Shown in pieces: positions 1 through 8,287 of a stretch of 64,000 bases of DNA; position 1 is the first letter of the stretch; each line of letters begins with the position of its first letter. The translations under genes were made by a program, and so were the position numbers. The notes beneath the pieces are model-generated. The model worked only from the letters and a program-made list of their open reading frames with translations. It was not told the origin of the DNA and searched no databases. The DNA comes from Sphingobacteriaceae bacterium GW460-11-11-14-LB5 (lineage in GTDB: Bacteria; Bacteroidota; Bacteroidia; Sphingobacteriales; Sphingobacteriaceae). The stretch is from positions 4,960,001-5,024,000 of the forward strand of contig CP021237.1 in NCBI GenBank assembly GCA_002151545.1, given 5' to 3'.

Positions 1-2146
1 TAACCGGTTTGTAAACCAGCTCGCCAAAAAGCACCGCACTTGGAGAATAAGAGATATCGGTTAAGCTGTAATTGTTTACCACTTCTCCACCGTTATCATA
101 ATCATCATAATATTCGGTAAAGTTCTTAATTTTGTTTCTGCTCCATGCAGCATTAGCATTTAATACAAATTGCTGGCTAATGGCGTAAGATCCGTCTAGC
201 TCAATCCCTAAACGGTAACTTCTGTCTACATTCTGACGGTAGCTAGCACCAACATCGTTTAACTGTCCGGTAACCACCAACTGGTTTTTGTAGAACATAC
301 CATAGGCATTGGCACCAACATTAAATTCATCGTTTTTAAAACGGTATCCTAATTCTACATCGTTCAAGCGCTCAGCTTTAGGTGAAATATTGGCTACCGA
401 TGCATCTGTATAATCATCACGGTTAGGCTCTTTGTTGGCTACACTGAACGAGGCATATACATTGCTTTGTGGATTGATAAAATAAGTGGCTCCAAATTTA
501 GGGTTAAAGAAATTTAGGTTCTCGTTAATCGTCAGGGTGTTTAGTTTATTTTCCGTTCCTGCAATATCGAAATATACCCGGCGGTATTGCAAATCAGCAA
601 ATAAGCTTAACGACTCTACCGGACTATAGTTTACTTTACCGTAAACGTTAAAATCGGTTTTAAAACCATCATTATCATAATAATGCCTGTCTATATTTCC
701 GTTTGATGCGTATTGTGCCCAAATCACCTGTCCGAAGTGTGCACCCTTATATTCATTATATGCACCGCCTAAAGTAAAGTTTAAATTCTTTTCAGGCACA
801 TAATTGAAAGCATAGGTAACGCCATAAAAATCGTTATCTAACCAACGGCGGCGAATTAAATCTGTTGAAGTAATAGGTGTTCCTCCTGGAACAACTACAG
901 GGTTTAAACCATAATTTTTCAATTCATCCTGTACCCTGTATTCTTCATAATAGCCTTCACCCTGAGTATAATGTAAGGCACCATTAAAAGAAAACTGATC
1001 AGAAAGCTGTCTGGCATAAATTAACTGGTAATGGTTCTGGGTATAGTTATCTGTCTGGTTATTGTACAGGAAACTATTGTAAGTTCTGCCTGAGTTCAAA
1101 AGATTTGCAGCATCCTCTGCACTTAAGCCGTTTCTGGCAATATAGGCATTCATTCCGGCTACATCATTTTCTAAACGTGATTGCGGAATACCATTCCACG
1201 ATTGATAGGTTTTCTCATTTCCTGAAAAAACATTAACACGCAACAGGTCTTTATTTCCATGGTAAGCACCGGATAGAAAATAAGATTTAAGCAACGATGA
1301 ACCGCGGTCTACATAACCATCAGAACTAATTCTCGATAAACGGCCATCAAAGCTAAATCGGTTATTAATTAAACCTGTTCCTACCTTTACCGTATTTTTC
1401 CAGGTATCGAAACTGCCATAAGTGCTGTTTACTTCTGCATAAGGCTCCAACTCGCTTGCCGTAGTTTGAATATTTAAACTGGCACCAAACGCACCTGCAC
1501 CATTGGTTGAGGTACCTACACCGCGCTGAATCTGTACATTATCTACCGATGAAGCAAAATCGGGCATGTTTACATAAAATGTACCTTGACTTTCGCTATC
1601 GTTTATCGGAATACCGTTAACGGTTACGTTGATCCTGCTGTTATCGCTACCGCGGATACGGATACCCGTGTAACCTACGCCAGCACCGGCATCAGAGTTA
1701 ACCACAACGCCCGGCGTGTTTTGAAGAATGAAAGGTAGATCCTGTCCGAAGTTATTCTGCTGGATTTCTTCTTTACCAATATTCTTATAGGTAGTGGCCG
1801 ATTTTTCTGTAGCCCGCGTTGCACGAACAATGACTTCATCAGCTAAGAAATTTTGTGGAGAGAGGCTAAAATCCAGTGTAGTATGCTGCTTAAGTTCTAC
1901 CGCTTTTTCGATTGTTTTATAACCTACATAACTAACCACAATCGTGTATTTTCCGTTAACCAGGTTTGTAATGCTGTAATTCCCGGCAGCATCGCTTACC
2001 ACTGCTGTTTTTTGATTCCTCAATTTAACGGTAGCACCTGGAAGTGGTTGCTGGTTTTGATCTGTTATTTTACCTGTAACAGAAATTTGTGCCGATACGA
2101 AGAAGGGCAACATTGCAACAAGCGCTGCAAAAAGTAAATTTTTCAA
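1..2146 (-). CDS. TonB-dependent receptor, probable thiamine/precursor uptake (3' end outside window)
   Basis: An outer-membrane TonB-dependent receptor whose reading frame runs open off the left edge, so the C-terminal part of the barrel is missing here. The start is taken as TTG at 2146-2144 because it opens a good signal peptide (LKNLLFAALVAMLPFFVSAQ); no in-frame ATG precedes it. A carboxypeptidase-regulatory-like (CarboxypepD_reg) domain follows at about residues 20-105, then a plug domain with NNFGQDLPFILQNTPGVV and RIRGSDNSRINVTVNGIPIND. The gene lies directly downstream of a TPP riboswitch, which in Bacteroidota marks receptors predicted to import thiamine (the Omr1 type). The substrate is inferred from this regulation, not from the protein itself. 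A PnuT-type inner-membrane transporter might follow to the left, outside the window. Confidence 0.9.
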   Translation of the reverse strand, partial: MKNLLFAALVAMLPFFVSAQISVTGKITDQNQQPLPGATVKLRNQKTAVVSDAAGNYSITNLVNGKYTIVVSYVGYKTIEKAVELKQHTTLDFSLSPQNFLADEVIVRATRATEKSATTYKNIGKEEIQQNNFGQDLPFILQNTPGVVVNSDAGAGVGYTGIRIRGSDNSRINVTVNGIPINDSESQGTFYVNMPDFASSVDNVQIQRGVGTSTNGAGAFGASLNIQTTASELEPYAEVNSTYGSFDTWKNTVKVGTGLINNRFSFDGRLSRISSDGYVDRGSSLLKSYFLSGAYHGNKDLLRVNVFSGNEKTYQSWNGIPQSRLENDVAGMNAYIARNGLSAEDAANLLNSGRTYNSFLYNNQTDNYTQNHYQLIYARQLSDQFSFNGALHYTQGEGYYEEYRVQDELKNYGLNPVVVPGGTPITSTDLIRRRWLDNDFYGVTYAFNYVPEKNLNFTLGGAYNEYKGAHFGQVIWAQYASNGNIDRHYYDNDGFKTDFNVYGKVNYSPVESLSLFADLQYRRVYFDIAGTENKLNTLTINENLNFFNPKFGATYFINPQSNVYASFSVANKEPNRDDYTDASVANISPKAERLNDVELGYRFKNDEFNVGANAYGMFYKNQLVVTGQLNDVGASYRQNVDRSYRLGIELDGSYAISQQFVLNANAAWSRNKIKNFTEYYDDYDNGGEVVNNYSLTDISYSPSAVLFGELVYKPV

Positions 2147-2204
2147 TTTTATTGTTTTTAGTTAAACTCATCGGAAAAGGGGCATTGCCGATTTTCAGTT
2201 AAAC

Positions 2205-2390
2205 TTCCATAACTCCAATCCCTACGCCGGCATTACCCGGATCAGGTGCATTTATAAGGTTTAGGGTTTTGAGGTTTAGGGCTTAGGGTTTTACCTTCCG
2301 CCTTTTACCTTCTATCTTTCACCTATAAAATGGGTATGATCTCAGCCTGTTTTTGTGTTTATTTAAACAAGGCACCCCTAATGATGGGTC
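2205..2390 (-). promoter_or_regulatory. TPP (thi-box) riboswitch with enlarged arm
   Basis: Read on the minus strand the conserved TPP aptamer pieces appear in order: GGGGTGCC (2378-2371), GGCTGAGATCATACCC (about 2346-2331), then ACCTGATCCGGGTAATGCCG and GCGTAGGGA (to about 2219). The stem after GGGGTGCC (GCC...GGC) is visible. Between ACCC and the CCTGATCC segment lie about 85 nt instead of the usual few, rich in AAACCCTAA-like words and closed by partly complementary CATTTTATAGGT / ACCTTATAAATG. It should repress the downstream TonB receptor when thiamine diphosphate is plentiful. The core match is strong; the mechanism (termination or translation block) is not clear from sequence. Confidence 0.93.
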
Positions 2391-2667
2391 AAATGTAGAA
2401 AATATTTAGCAATTCGAACGGTTTTTGAAACTTTATGGGGTAATTGGCTAAAAATTGACAGCTTAATAGCATACTTTAATGAATTAACTGGTGCTTAGGC
2501 TTAGAAAATGAACGGTTCTGTATTCATGGCATTTTCAGTCCCGCTCCCGCTTCTGCTGCCGGTGAATCCTGTGAACAAGCAAGCACACCATAAAAACCAA
2601 AAAAAATTGTGCTTAAATCGGCAGCATCCCGCTTTGATCGGGTTTAGGTGGCCAGGTAGGTGAAACT

Positions 2668-3415
2668 ATTAATGGATTGATTACCAAACGTTCCTACGGA
2701 ACGAAAACGCCAATTGTAAATTGGCTACCCATGAGGCGTCCCGATGGGACGACTTTGATCAAGTTAAGAATAGAGCAAAAACACCCATTATAATTCCCAT
2801 CAATTTTGTCCTTCCACAGGCATAATGACAATGCTTTTTGTTTTAGGCTATTAAAGACCTCATATGAAATCATTCATATTTAACTCTATAAAATTTCGCA
2901 ATGAGGCGGCAAAAAAAATCATTAATGAATAAATCACCAAACGTTCCTGCGGAACGAAACGCCAATTGTAAATTGGCTACCTATGAGACGTCCCGATGGG
3001 ACGACTTTGATCAAGTTAAGAATAAAGCAAAAACACCCTTTATAATTCGCGGCAATTTTGTCCTTCCACAGGCACAATGACAATGTTTTTTTGTTTTAGG
3101 CTAGTCAAGACCTCATATGAAATCATTCATATTTTACTATAAAATTTCGCGATGGGAAGGCAAAAAAATTATTAATGGATTAATCACCAAACGTTCCTTT
3201 AGAACGAAAACGCCAATTGTAAATTGGCTACCCATGAGGCGTCCCGATGGGACGACTTTGATCAAGTTAAGAATAAAGCAAAAATACCCTTTATAATTCC
3301 CGGCAATTTTGTCCTTCCACAGGCACGATAACAATGCTTTTTGCATTAGGCTAGTCAAGATCTCATTATGAGATCAGTTATATTTAACTGTATGAAACCT
3401 CGCAATGACTTGGCT
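2668..3415. repeat. Three tandem copies of a ~250-bp hairpin-rich repeat
   Basis: Copies begin at about 2668, 2921 and 3171 and are near-identical over most of their length. Each carries three short perfect hairpins in the same order: CGTTCC-TAC-GGAACG (with small changes), GCCAATT-GTA-AATTGGC and CGTCCC-GAT-GGGACG, then a common tail containing TTGTCCTTCCACAGGCA. The same first and third hairpin words recur in reversed order at 3439-3510. The unit contains no convincing gene; an open frame across copies two and three is only a by-product of the repetition. Together with the riboswitch and the stretches at 2391-2667 and 3416-3688, this fills the gene-free interval 2147-3688. Confidence 0.9.
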
Positions 3416-3688
3416 AAAGAAATAATATTCACAAATCGTCCCATCGGGACGACTGCCAGGTAGAAAAAAATGAAATGTTTTTTTCGTTCCGTAGGAACGT
3501 TTCGTGTTTACGCATCATGGCAATAAGCCCCTGGTCAATAAACCCGACCGACAGCGTTATCCCGATTGGAGAATTGTTTTATTTAAGAGCTTAATTATCG
3601 GGATTAAGCAAAGGGCGGGACTAAAGCAGCTATGAAACACGAACAATCATTTCCAAAAAAATCACCCTTTTAATAAAGAGAAATATAT

Positions 3689-4219
3689 TTATGCTCCAAG
3701 AAAGTCATCAATCGCTTTAATCGCATTCGCTACCCTTTCATCGCCTAAACCGCCAACTACTTTGTAATTCGCATTCAGGGCACGGAGTTCCTTGTGCCAA
3801 ACCTGCATAAAATATTCGCGTTTCTCCGGAAAATCGCGTAACGGATCGTCCTGCCAGGGCAAATCGATATCCATTAACAGGTACAGATCGTATGGTCTTT
3901 TCGGCAGCGCATCTAACACGAGCTGTGGTGTTTCACCGAGCACTTCATCGCTCCAGATTTTTACCGTAATAAAAGTAGTATCACAAATAATAAAATCGCT
4001 TTCGGTAGTGACTAAAATGGCATCCTCTAAAGCAACCTGTCCGTAGTACATATTCACTTCATCCTGATGGGTATAATCGGCAACCAGGTTTTCGCAGTAA
4101 TAACGGGCATATTCGGGTACCCACGAAACTTTGTAGTATTTTGCCAGCAATTGAGATATAGTAGATTTTCCCGTACTTTCCGGGCCAACAATAGCGATCT
4201 TTTTAATATTTTTATTCAC
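3689..4219 (-). CDS. NadR-like AAA family ATPase/kinase
   Basis: A P-loop protein of about 176 residues resembling the ribosylnicotinamide-kinase half of NadR (AAA_28 family). The Walker A motif is GPESTGKST very near the N-terminus; later come PEYARYYCE and FIICDTTFITVKIW (Walker B-like region) and YDLYLLMDIDLPWQDDPLRDFP, all typical of this family. There is no NMN-adenylyltransferase domain. The frame extends to a TTG at 4243, but a perfect TACATTTG (-7 type) at 4248-4241 overlaps that codon, so the GTG at 4219-4217 is preferred. In Bacteroidota such proteins often sit beside PnuC-type transporters and vitamin TonB receptors, which fits the riboswitch-controlled receptor downstream on the same strand. 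Substrate (nicotinamide riboside, thiamine or other) cannot be settled. Confidence 0.85.
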   Translation of the reverse strand: MNKNIKKIAIVGPESTGKSTISQLLAKYYKVSWVPEYARYYCENLVADYTHQDEVNMYYGQVALEDAILVTTESDFIICDTTFITVKIWSDEVLGETPQLVLDALPKRPYDLYLLMDIDLPWQDDPLRDFPEKREYFMQVWHKELRALNANYKVVGGLGDERVANAIKAIDDFLGA

Positions 4220-4261
4220 GATATATTTTCTGAATACGGTCAAATGTAAAAGAAAAAGCCT

Positions 4262-4390
4262 TAAAAGAAAAAATCCGGTTGAGGAGGGCTCCTCTAACCG
4301 GATAATAAACCAAACAAACTATTTATGAAGAAATCCTCATGGCGGGTAACTAATCCGCGGAGGAAGCTTTAGATCATTGTCTAAAGTATA
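4262..4390 (-). ncRNA. Candidate small RNA or attenuator leader with terminator
   Basis: On the minus strand a strong hairpin (arms ATCCGGTT and AACCGGAT extended by GAGGAG/CTCCTC, 4303-4273) is followed by a run of T, which looks like an intrinsic terminator. It lies between no gene and the NadR-like gene. Upstream on the same strand, TCCTCCGCGGAT (4364-4353) can pair with the 5' arm of that hairpin and would compete with it. A five-codon open frame (MRISS) lies between. Either a short independent RNA ends here or this is a leader that controls readthrough into the NadR-like gene. No known RNA family was recognised. The rest of the gap to 4654 shows no gene. Confidence 0.4.
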
Positions 4391-4654
4391 TACAAAACGC
4401 ATATATGTTCTGCTTATTACAACATTATTGCCAATATTCCGATCATCACAACTTCGTGACTTAATTCTGACTCATAGCGCCACTTTTGCGAAATTCTTTT
4501 AACACTAATTAACATTTAAAGCAAAACCGTACGTTTGATTTTGACAGCCATGTATAATTTATAGTACATTCCAAAAATTAGTGTTCATTATTTAAAACTA
4601 TTTGTACTAAAAGGTGTTATTTATTTAAGACATCAACAACTAAAACGTTATACC

Positions 4655-4972
4655 ATGAAAAAGTTATGTGTTGTATTATCTCTTCTTATTGTATTTGCTT
4701 TAGGCTCAATTGCCTTTACAAATATTAAATTGGGAGGAATAATCGGAAAAATTACGCCAGGTGATGCGGCTTCTGCGGTATCGCTTGTAGCGGCGACAGA
4801 CACGCTAAAAGCGGAGATTAGCCAGGGCGTTTTTACTTTTACCAACCTTAAAGAAGGCGTTTATACCGTTGTTGTAAAAGCCAATGCCCCATATAAAGAT
4901 GCTGTGATAGAAAAGGTTGCCGTAAAAGATAGCGCCACTACAGATTTAGGCGAAATTAAATTACAGCAGTAG
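4655..4972 (+). CDS. Small secreted carboxypeptidase-regulatory-like protein
   Basis: A 105-residue protein with a clear N-terminal signal peptide (MKKLCVVLSLLIVFALGSIAF). The mature part resembles a single CarboxypepD_reg-like beta-sandwich: GGIIGKITPGDAASAVSLVAA, then FTFTNLKEGVYTVVVKA and a closing KDSATTDLGEIKL strand. This fold is usually the N-terminal extension of TonB receptors; here it stands alone and would be periplasmic or surface-exposed. It is a single-gene unit, with a terminator directly after the stop and a separate promoter for carB. Function is unknown; the fold assignment rests on the characteristic GxY(x)V pattern. Confidence 0.75.
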   Translation: MKKLCVVLSLLIVFALGSIAFTNIKLGGIIGKITPGDAASAVSLVAATDTLKAEISQGVFTFTNLKEGVYTVVVKANAPYKDAVIEKVAVKDSATTDLGEIKLQQ

Positions 4973-4995
4973 TTCATTTCGCAAAAGAAAAATCT

Positions 4996-5026
4996 AAAAA
5001 GAGCACTTTAATAGGGCTCTTTTTTA
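4996..5026 (+). terminator. Intrinsic terminator after the small secreted protein gene
   Basis: AAAAAGAGC and GCTCTTTTTT arms around an 11-nt loop with a T-run, 24 nt after the stop codon at 4972. Confidence 0.8.
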
Positions 5027-5062
5027 TTTTAAAAAAAAGGCCTTAAAATCATGCTAAAGATG

Positions 5063-5070
5063 TATCTTTG
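5063..5070 (+). promoter_or_regulatory. -7 promoter box of carB
   Basis: TATCTTTG matches the Bacteroidota -7 consensus TAnnTTTG exactly. It would give a leader of roughly 105 nt before the carB start. No convincing TTG -33 element is seen at the usual distance. Confidence 0.5.
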
Positions 5071-5182
5071 CATCCCGACAGAACAGTTGGGATTTTTCTT
5101 CTTACAAGCACAAAATCTCGTTGCTTCCAGGGTTTTAAAAGAACCAACACTTTAGAATTTTAATTATTGTTTAAGCTTTATC

Positions 5183-8020
5183 ATGCCTAAAGACACTTCC
5201 ATACGCTCAGTACTGATTATCGGATCTGGACCAATTGTTATTGGCCAAGCCTGTGAATTTGATTACTCGGGTTCGCAAGCGGCTCTTTCTTTAAAAGAAG
5301 AAGGAATTACCGTTTCCATTATCAACTCCAATCCGGCTACAATTATGACGGATAAGGTTATCGGTGACCATGTTTACCTGCGCCCGTTAACTGTTGATTC
5401 AATAGAGGTTATTTTACAAGAGCATATCGACTCTGCAGATTTACCTAAAATTGATGCCGTACTTCCTACTATGGGAGGCCAGACCGCATTAAACCTTTGT
5501 AAAGAAGCTGAAGAACGTGGTGTTTGGGAAAAATACGGTGTTAAAGTAGTTGGGGTAGACGTTGCCGCAATCGAAAAAACAGAAAATCGTGAGGCTTTCC
5601 GCCAGTTAATGGTTGATATCGGTGTAGGTGTTGCAGAATCGAAAATTGCCAACTCATTTTTAGAAGGTAAAGAAGCCGCACAGGAAATCGGTTATCCATT
5701 GGTAATCCGTCCATCATATACCTTAGGTGGTTCTGGTGGTGGTTTCGTACACAAAAAAGAAGAGTTTGATGCTGCTTTAAAACGTGGTTTAGAAGCTTCT
5801 CCAACACACGAAGTACTCGTAGAGAAGGCTGTTTTAGGCTGGAAAGAATATGAGTTGGAGTTGTTAAGAGATAGCAACGATAACGTAATCATTATTTGTT
5901 CGATCGAAAACTTCGATCCGATGGGTATCCATACAGGAGATTCGATCACAGTTGCTCCGGCAATGACTTTATCTGATCGTTGTTACCAGGAAATGCGTAA
6001 CCAGGCAATCAAAATGATGCGTGCGATCGGTAACTTCGCCGGCGGCTGTAATGTTCAGTTTTCGGTTAACCCGGTTGATGATGAAATTATCGCCATCGAA
6101 ATTAACCCACGTGTATCACGTTCATCAGCTTTAGCAAGTAAAGCAACTGGTTATCCAATTGCAAAAATCGCGGCAAAACTGGCCATCGGTTACAACCTGG
6201 ATGAAATTGAAAATCAGATCACCAAAACCACTTCAGCATATTTCGAACCTACTTTAGATTACGTAATCGTTAAAGTACCTCGCTGGAACTTCGATAAATT
6301 TAAAGGTGCCAACAAAGAGTTGGGTCTGCAAATGAAATCGGTTGGTGAAGTAATGGCCATTGGTCGTACCTTTATCGAGGCCTTACAAAAAGCTTGTCAG
6401 AGTTTAGAGATCAACCGCGCTGGTTTAGGTGCTGATGGCAGACAGGTGCGCAATATTGAAGAAATTATGGACGGTTTGGAGCATGCTTCATGGAACCGTT
6501 TATTCTTAATAAAAGATGCCATGGCAATGGGCGTACCTTTGGAGTCGATCCGCAAGGTAACCAAAATTGATAAATGGTTCTTAAATCAGATTCAGGAGCT
6601 TGTATTGCTTGAAACTGAATTAAAAAGATATTCACTAAACAATATCCCTCAGGATTTCTTCGTAACACTTAAACAAAAAGGTTTCTCTGATATTCAGATC
6701 GCCTGGTTGTTAGGCAATGTTACCGAAGACGAAGTTTACGATCGCCGTAAAGCTTTAGGCATAAACAGGGTATATAAAATGGTTGATACTTGTGCTGCGG
6801 AATTCCCGGCCAAAACACCATATTACTACTCTACTTTCGAAGAAGAGAACGAATCTGTTCCTTCTGACAGGAAAAAGGTAATTGTATTGGGTTCAGGTCC
6901 TAACCGTATCGGTCAGGGTATCGAATTCGATTACTCTTGTGTACACGGTTTATTAGCGGCTAAAGAAACAGGCTTCGAGGCCATCATGATTAACTGTAAC
7001 CCTGAAACGGTTTCAACAGACTTTAACATGGCCGATAAATTATATTTCGAGCCCGTATTCTGGGAACATGTTCGCGAAATTATCGAGCTGGAAAAACCGG
7101 TGGGCGTTATCGTTCAGTTAGGTGGACAAACCGCTTTGAAAATGGCGGAGAAGTTAACTGAAAAAGGCATCAAAATTATCGGAACATCGTTCGAGAATAT
7201 GGACATTGCCGAAGACCGTGGCCGTTTCTCAGACTTGTTGAAAGATTTAGATATTCCATATCCGAAATATGGTGTTGCAGAGAATGCTGAAGAAGCCATT
7301 GTTGTAGCAAACGAAGTAGGTTATCCGGTGCTGGTTCGTCCGAGTTATGTATTGGGTGGACAGGGCATGAGCATCGTAATTAACGATGAAGACCTGGAAA
7401 AAGCAGTAGTAAAATTATTGGGCGATTTACCGGGTAACCGTGTATTGATCGATCACTTTTTAGATAGGGCAGAAGAAGCAGAATCTGATTCGATTTCTGA
7501 CGGCGAGGATGTACACATTGTGGGTATGATGGAACACATCGAGCCTGCAGGTATCCACTCAGGAGATTCATTTGCCGTATTACCTACATTCAGCTTATCA
7601 GAAACGGTAACTAAAGCAATGGAAGAATACTCCATTAAAATTGCTAAAGCCTTAGATGTACGTGGCTTATTAAACATTCAGTTCGCCATTAAGGATGAGA
7701 AAGTTTATGTAATCGAGGCAAATCCAAGGGCATCGCGTACGGTTCCTTTCATCGCAAAAGCTTACGATGTGCCATACATCAACATTGCAGCTAAAATTAT
7801 GTTAGGTGTAGCCAAACTGAAAGATTTTACGATCGTTCGTAAGCTTGAAGGTTATGCCATTAAAGAACCGGTTTTCTCTTATGAGAAATTCCCGGAGGTG
7901 GCGAAAGAATTAGGACCTGAAATGAAATCTACAGGTGAGGCCATCCGTTTCATCAAAGATTTAGAAGATCCTTACTTCCGCAAGCTTTACAAAGACAAAT
8001 CGATGTATTTGAGTAAGTAA
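5183..8020 (+). CDS. carB: Carbamoyl-phosphate synthase large subunit, without allosteric domain
   Basis: Catalyses formation of carbamoyl phosphate from bicarbonate, ammonia (delivered by CarA) and two ATP, feeding pyrimidine and arginine synthesis in the cytoplasm. Two homologous ATP-grasp halves are visible: the first opens with VLIIGSGPIVIGQACEFDYS and contains RPSYTLGGSGGG; the second opens with VIVLGSGPNRIGQGIEFDYS near residue 565 and contains RPSYVLGGQGM. The oligomerisation region lies between them. The protein is 945 residues against about 1070 in E. coli and stops just after the second carboxyphosphate/carbamate domain, so the C-terminal MGS-like domain that binds UMP, IMP and ornithine is absent. 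Shorter CarB proteins are usual in Bacteroidota. No carA is adjacent. Confidence 0.98.
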   Translation: MPKDTSIRSVLIIGSGPIVIGQACEFDYSGSQAALSLKEEGITVSIINSNPATIMTDKVIGDHVYLRPLTVDSIEVILQEHIDSADLPKIDAVLPTMGGQTALNLCKEAEERGVWEKYGVKVVGVDVAAIEKTENREAFRQLMVDIGVGVAESKIANSFLEGKEAAQEIGYPLVIRPSYTLGGSGGGFVHKKEEFDAALKRGLEASPTHEVLVEKAVLGWKEYELELLRDSNDNVIIICSIENFDPMGIHTGDSITVAPAMTLSDRCYQEMRNQAIKMMRAIGNFAGGCNVQFSVNPVDDEIIAIEINPRVSRSSALASKATGYPIAKIAAKLAIGYNLDEIENQITKTTSAYFEPTLDYVIVKVPRWNFDKFKGANKELGLQMKSVGEVMAIGRTFIEALQKACQSLEINRAGLGADGRQVRNIEEIMDGLEHASWNRLFLIKDAMAMGVPLESIRKVTKIDKWFLNQIQELVLLETELKRYSLNNIPQDFFVTLKQKGFSDIQIAWLLGNVTEDEVYDRRKALGINRVYKMVDTCAAEFPAKTPYYYSTFEEENESVPSDRKKVIVLGSGPNRIGQGIEFDYSCVHGLLAAKETGFEAIMINCNPETVSTDFNMADKLYFEPVFWEHVREIIELEKPVGVIVQLGGQTALKMAEKLTEKGIKIIGTSFENMDIAEDRGRFSDLLKDLDIPYPKYGVAENAEEAIVVANEVGYPVLVRPSYVLGGQGMSIVINDEDLEKAVVKLLGDLPGNRVLIDHFLDRAEEAESDSISDGEDVHIVGMMEHIEPAGIHSGDSFAVLPTFSLSETVTKAMEEYSIKIAKALDVRGLLNIQFAIKDEKVYVIEANPRASRTVPFIAKAYDVPYINIAAKIMLGVAKLKDFTIVRKLEGYAIKEPVFSYEKFPEVAKELGPEMKSTGEAIRFIKDLEDPYFRKLYKDKSMYLSK

Positions 8021-8082
8021 TTTCTTACAAAGTTTCGAAAGGCACAGCGCAGGAGAGACTTCGTAAGTTTGCAAATAACAAC

Positions 8083-8117
8083 AAAGGCCGGTGAAAAATC
8101 ACTGGCCTTTGTTTTTG
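8083..8117 (+). terminator. Terminator after carB
   Basis: AAAGGCCGGTG and CACTGGCCTTT form an 11-bp stem with one G-T pair, followed by GTTTTTG, 60 nt beyond the carB stop. Confidence 0.8.
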
Positions 8118-8212
8118 TTCGATTCGTACAAACATTGTGAGTTTAAATATGATCGTCACCCTGAACCGAGCTTTAGCGAGCTCACTGAAGGTAATTTATT
8201 TCAGGGTCTTAA

Positions 8213-8257
8213 TAGCATGTAGTCATGCTGAAATAAATTCAGCATGACTACATGCTA
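8213..8257. repeat. 20-bp perfect inverted repeat, 5-nt loop
   Basis: Arms TAGCATGTAGTCATGCTGAA (8213-8232) and its exact complement (8238-8257) enclose ATAAA. It lies between the convergent carB and M28 peptidase genes. A T-run is lacking on the minus strand, so it is not a typical terminator; it may be a dispersed intergenic palindrome, since related CAGCATGA words recur elsewhere (near 38915). Confidence 0.85.
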
Positions 8258-8287
8258 CAAAAAATCTATCAGGTTTTGAATGTTTTA

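Noticed and set aside
1853..2137. Plus-strand open frame of 94 codons
   Set aside because: It is the antisense of the TonB receptor N-terminus, whose signal peptide, regulatory domain and plug are convincing.
3137..3358. Minus-strand open frame of 73 codons
   Set aside because: It lies in the tandem repeat and its sequence follows the hairpins; no protein family or initiation context.
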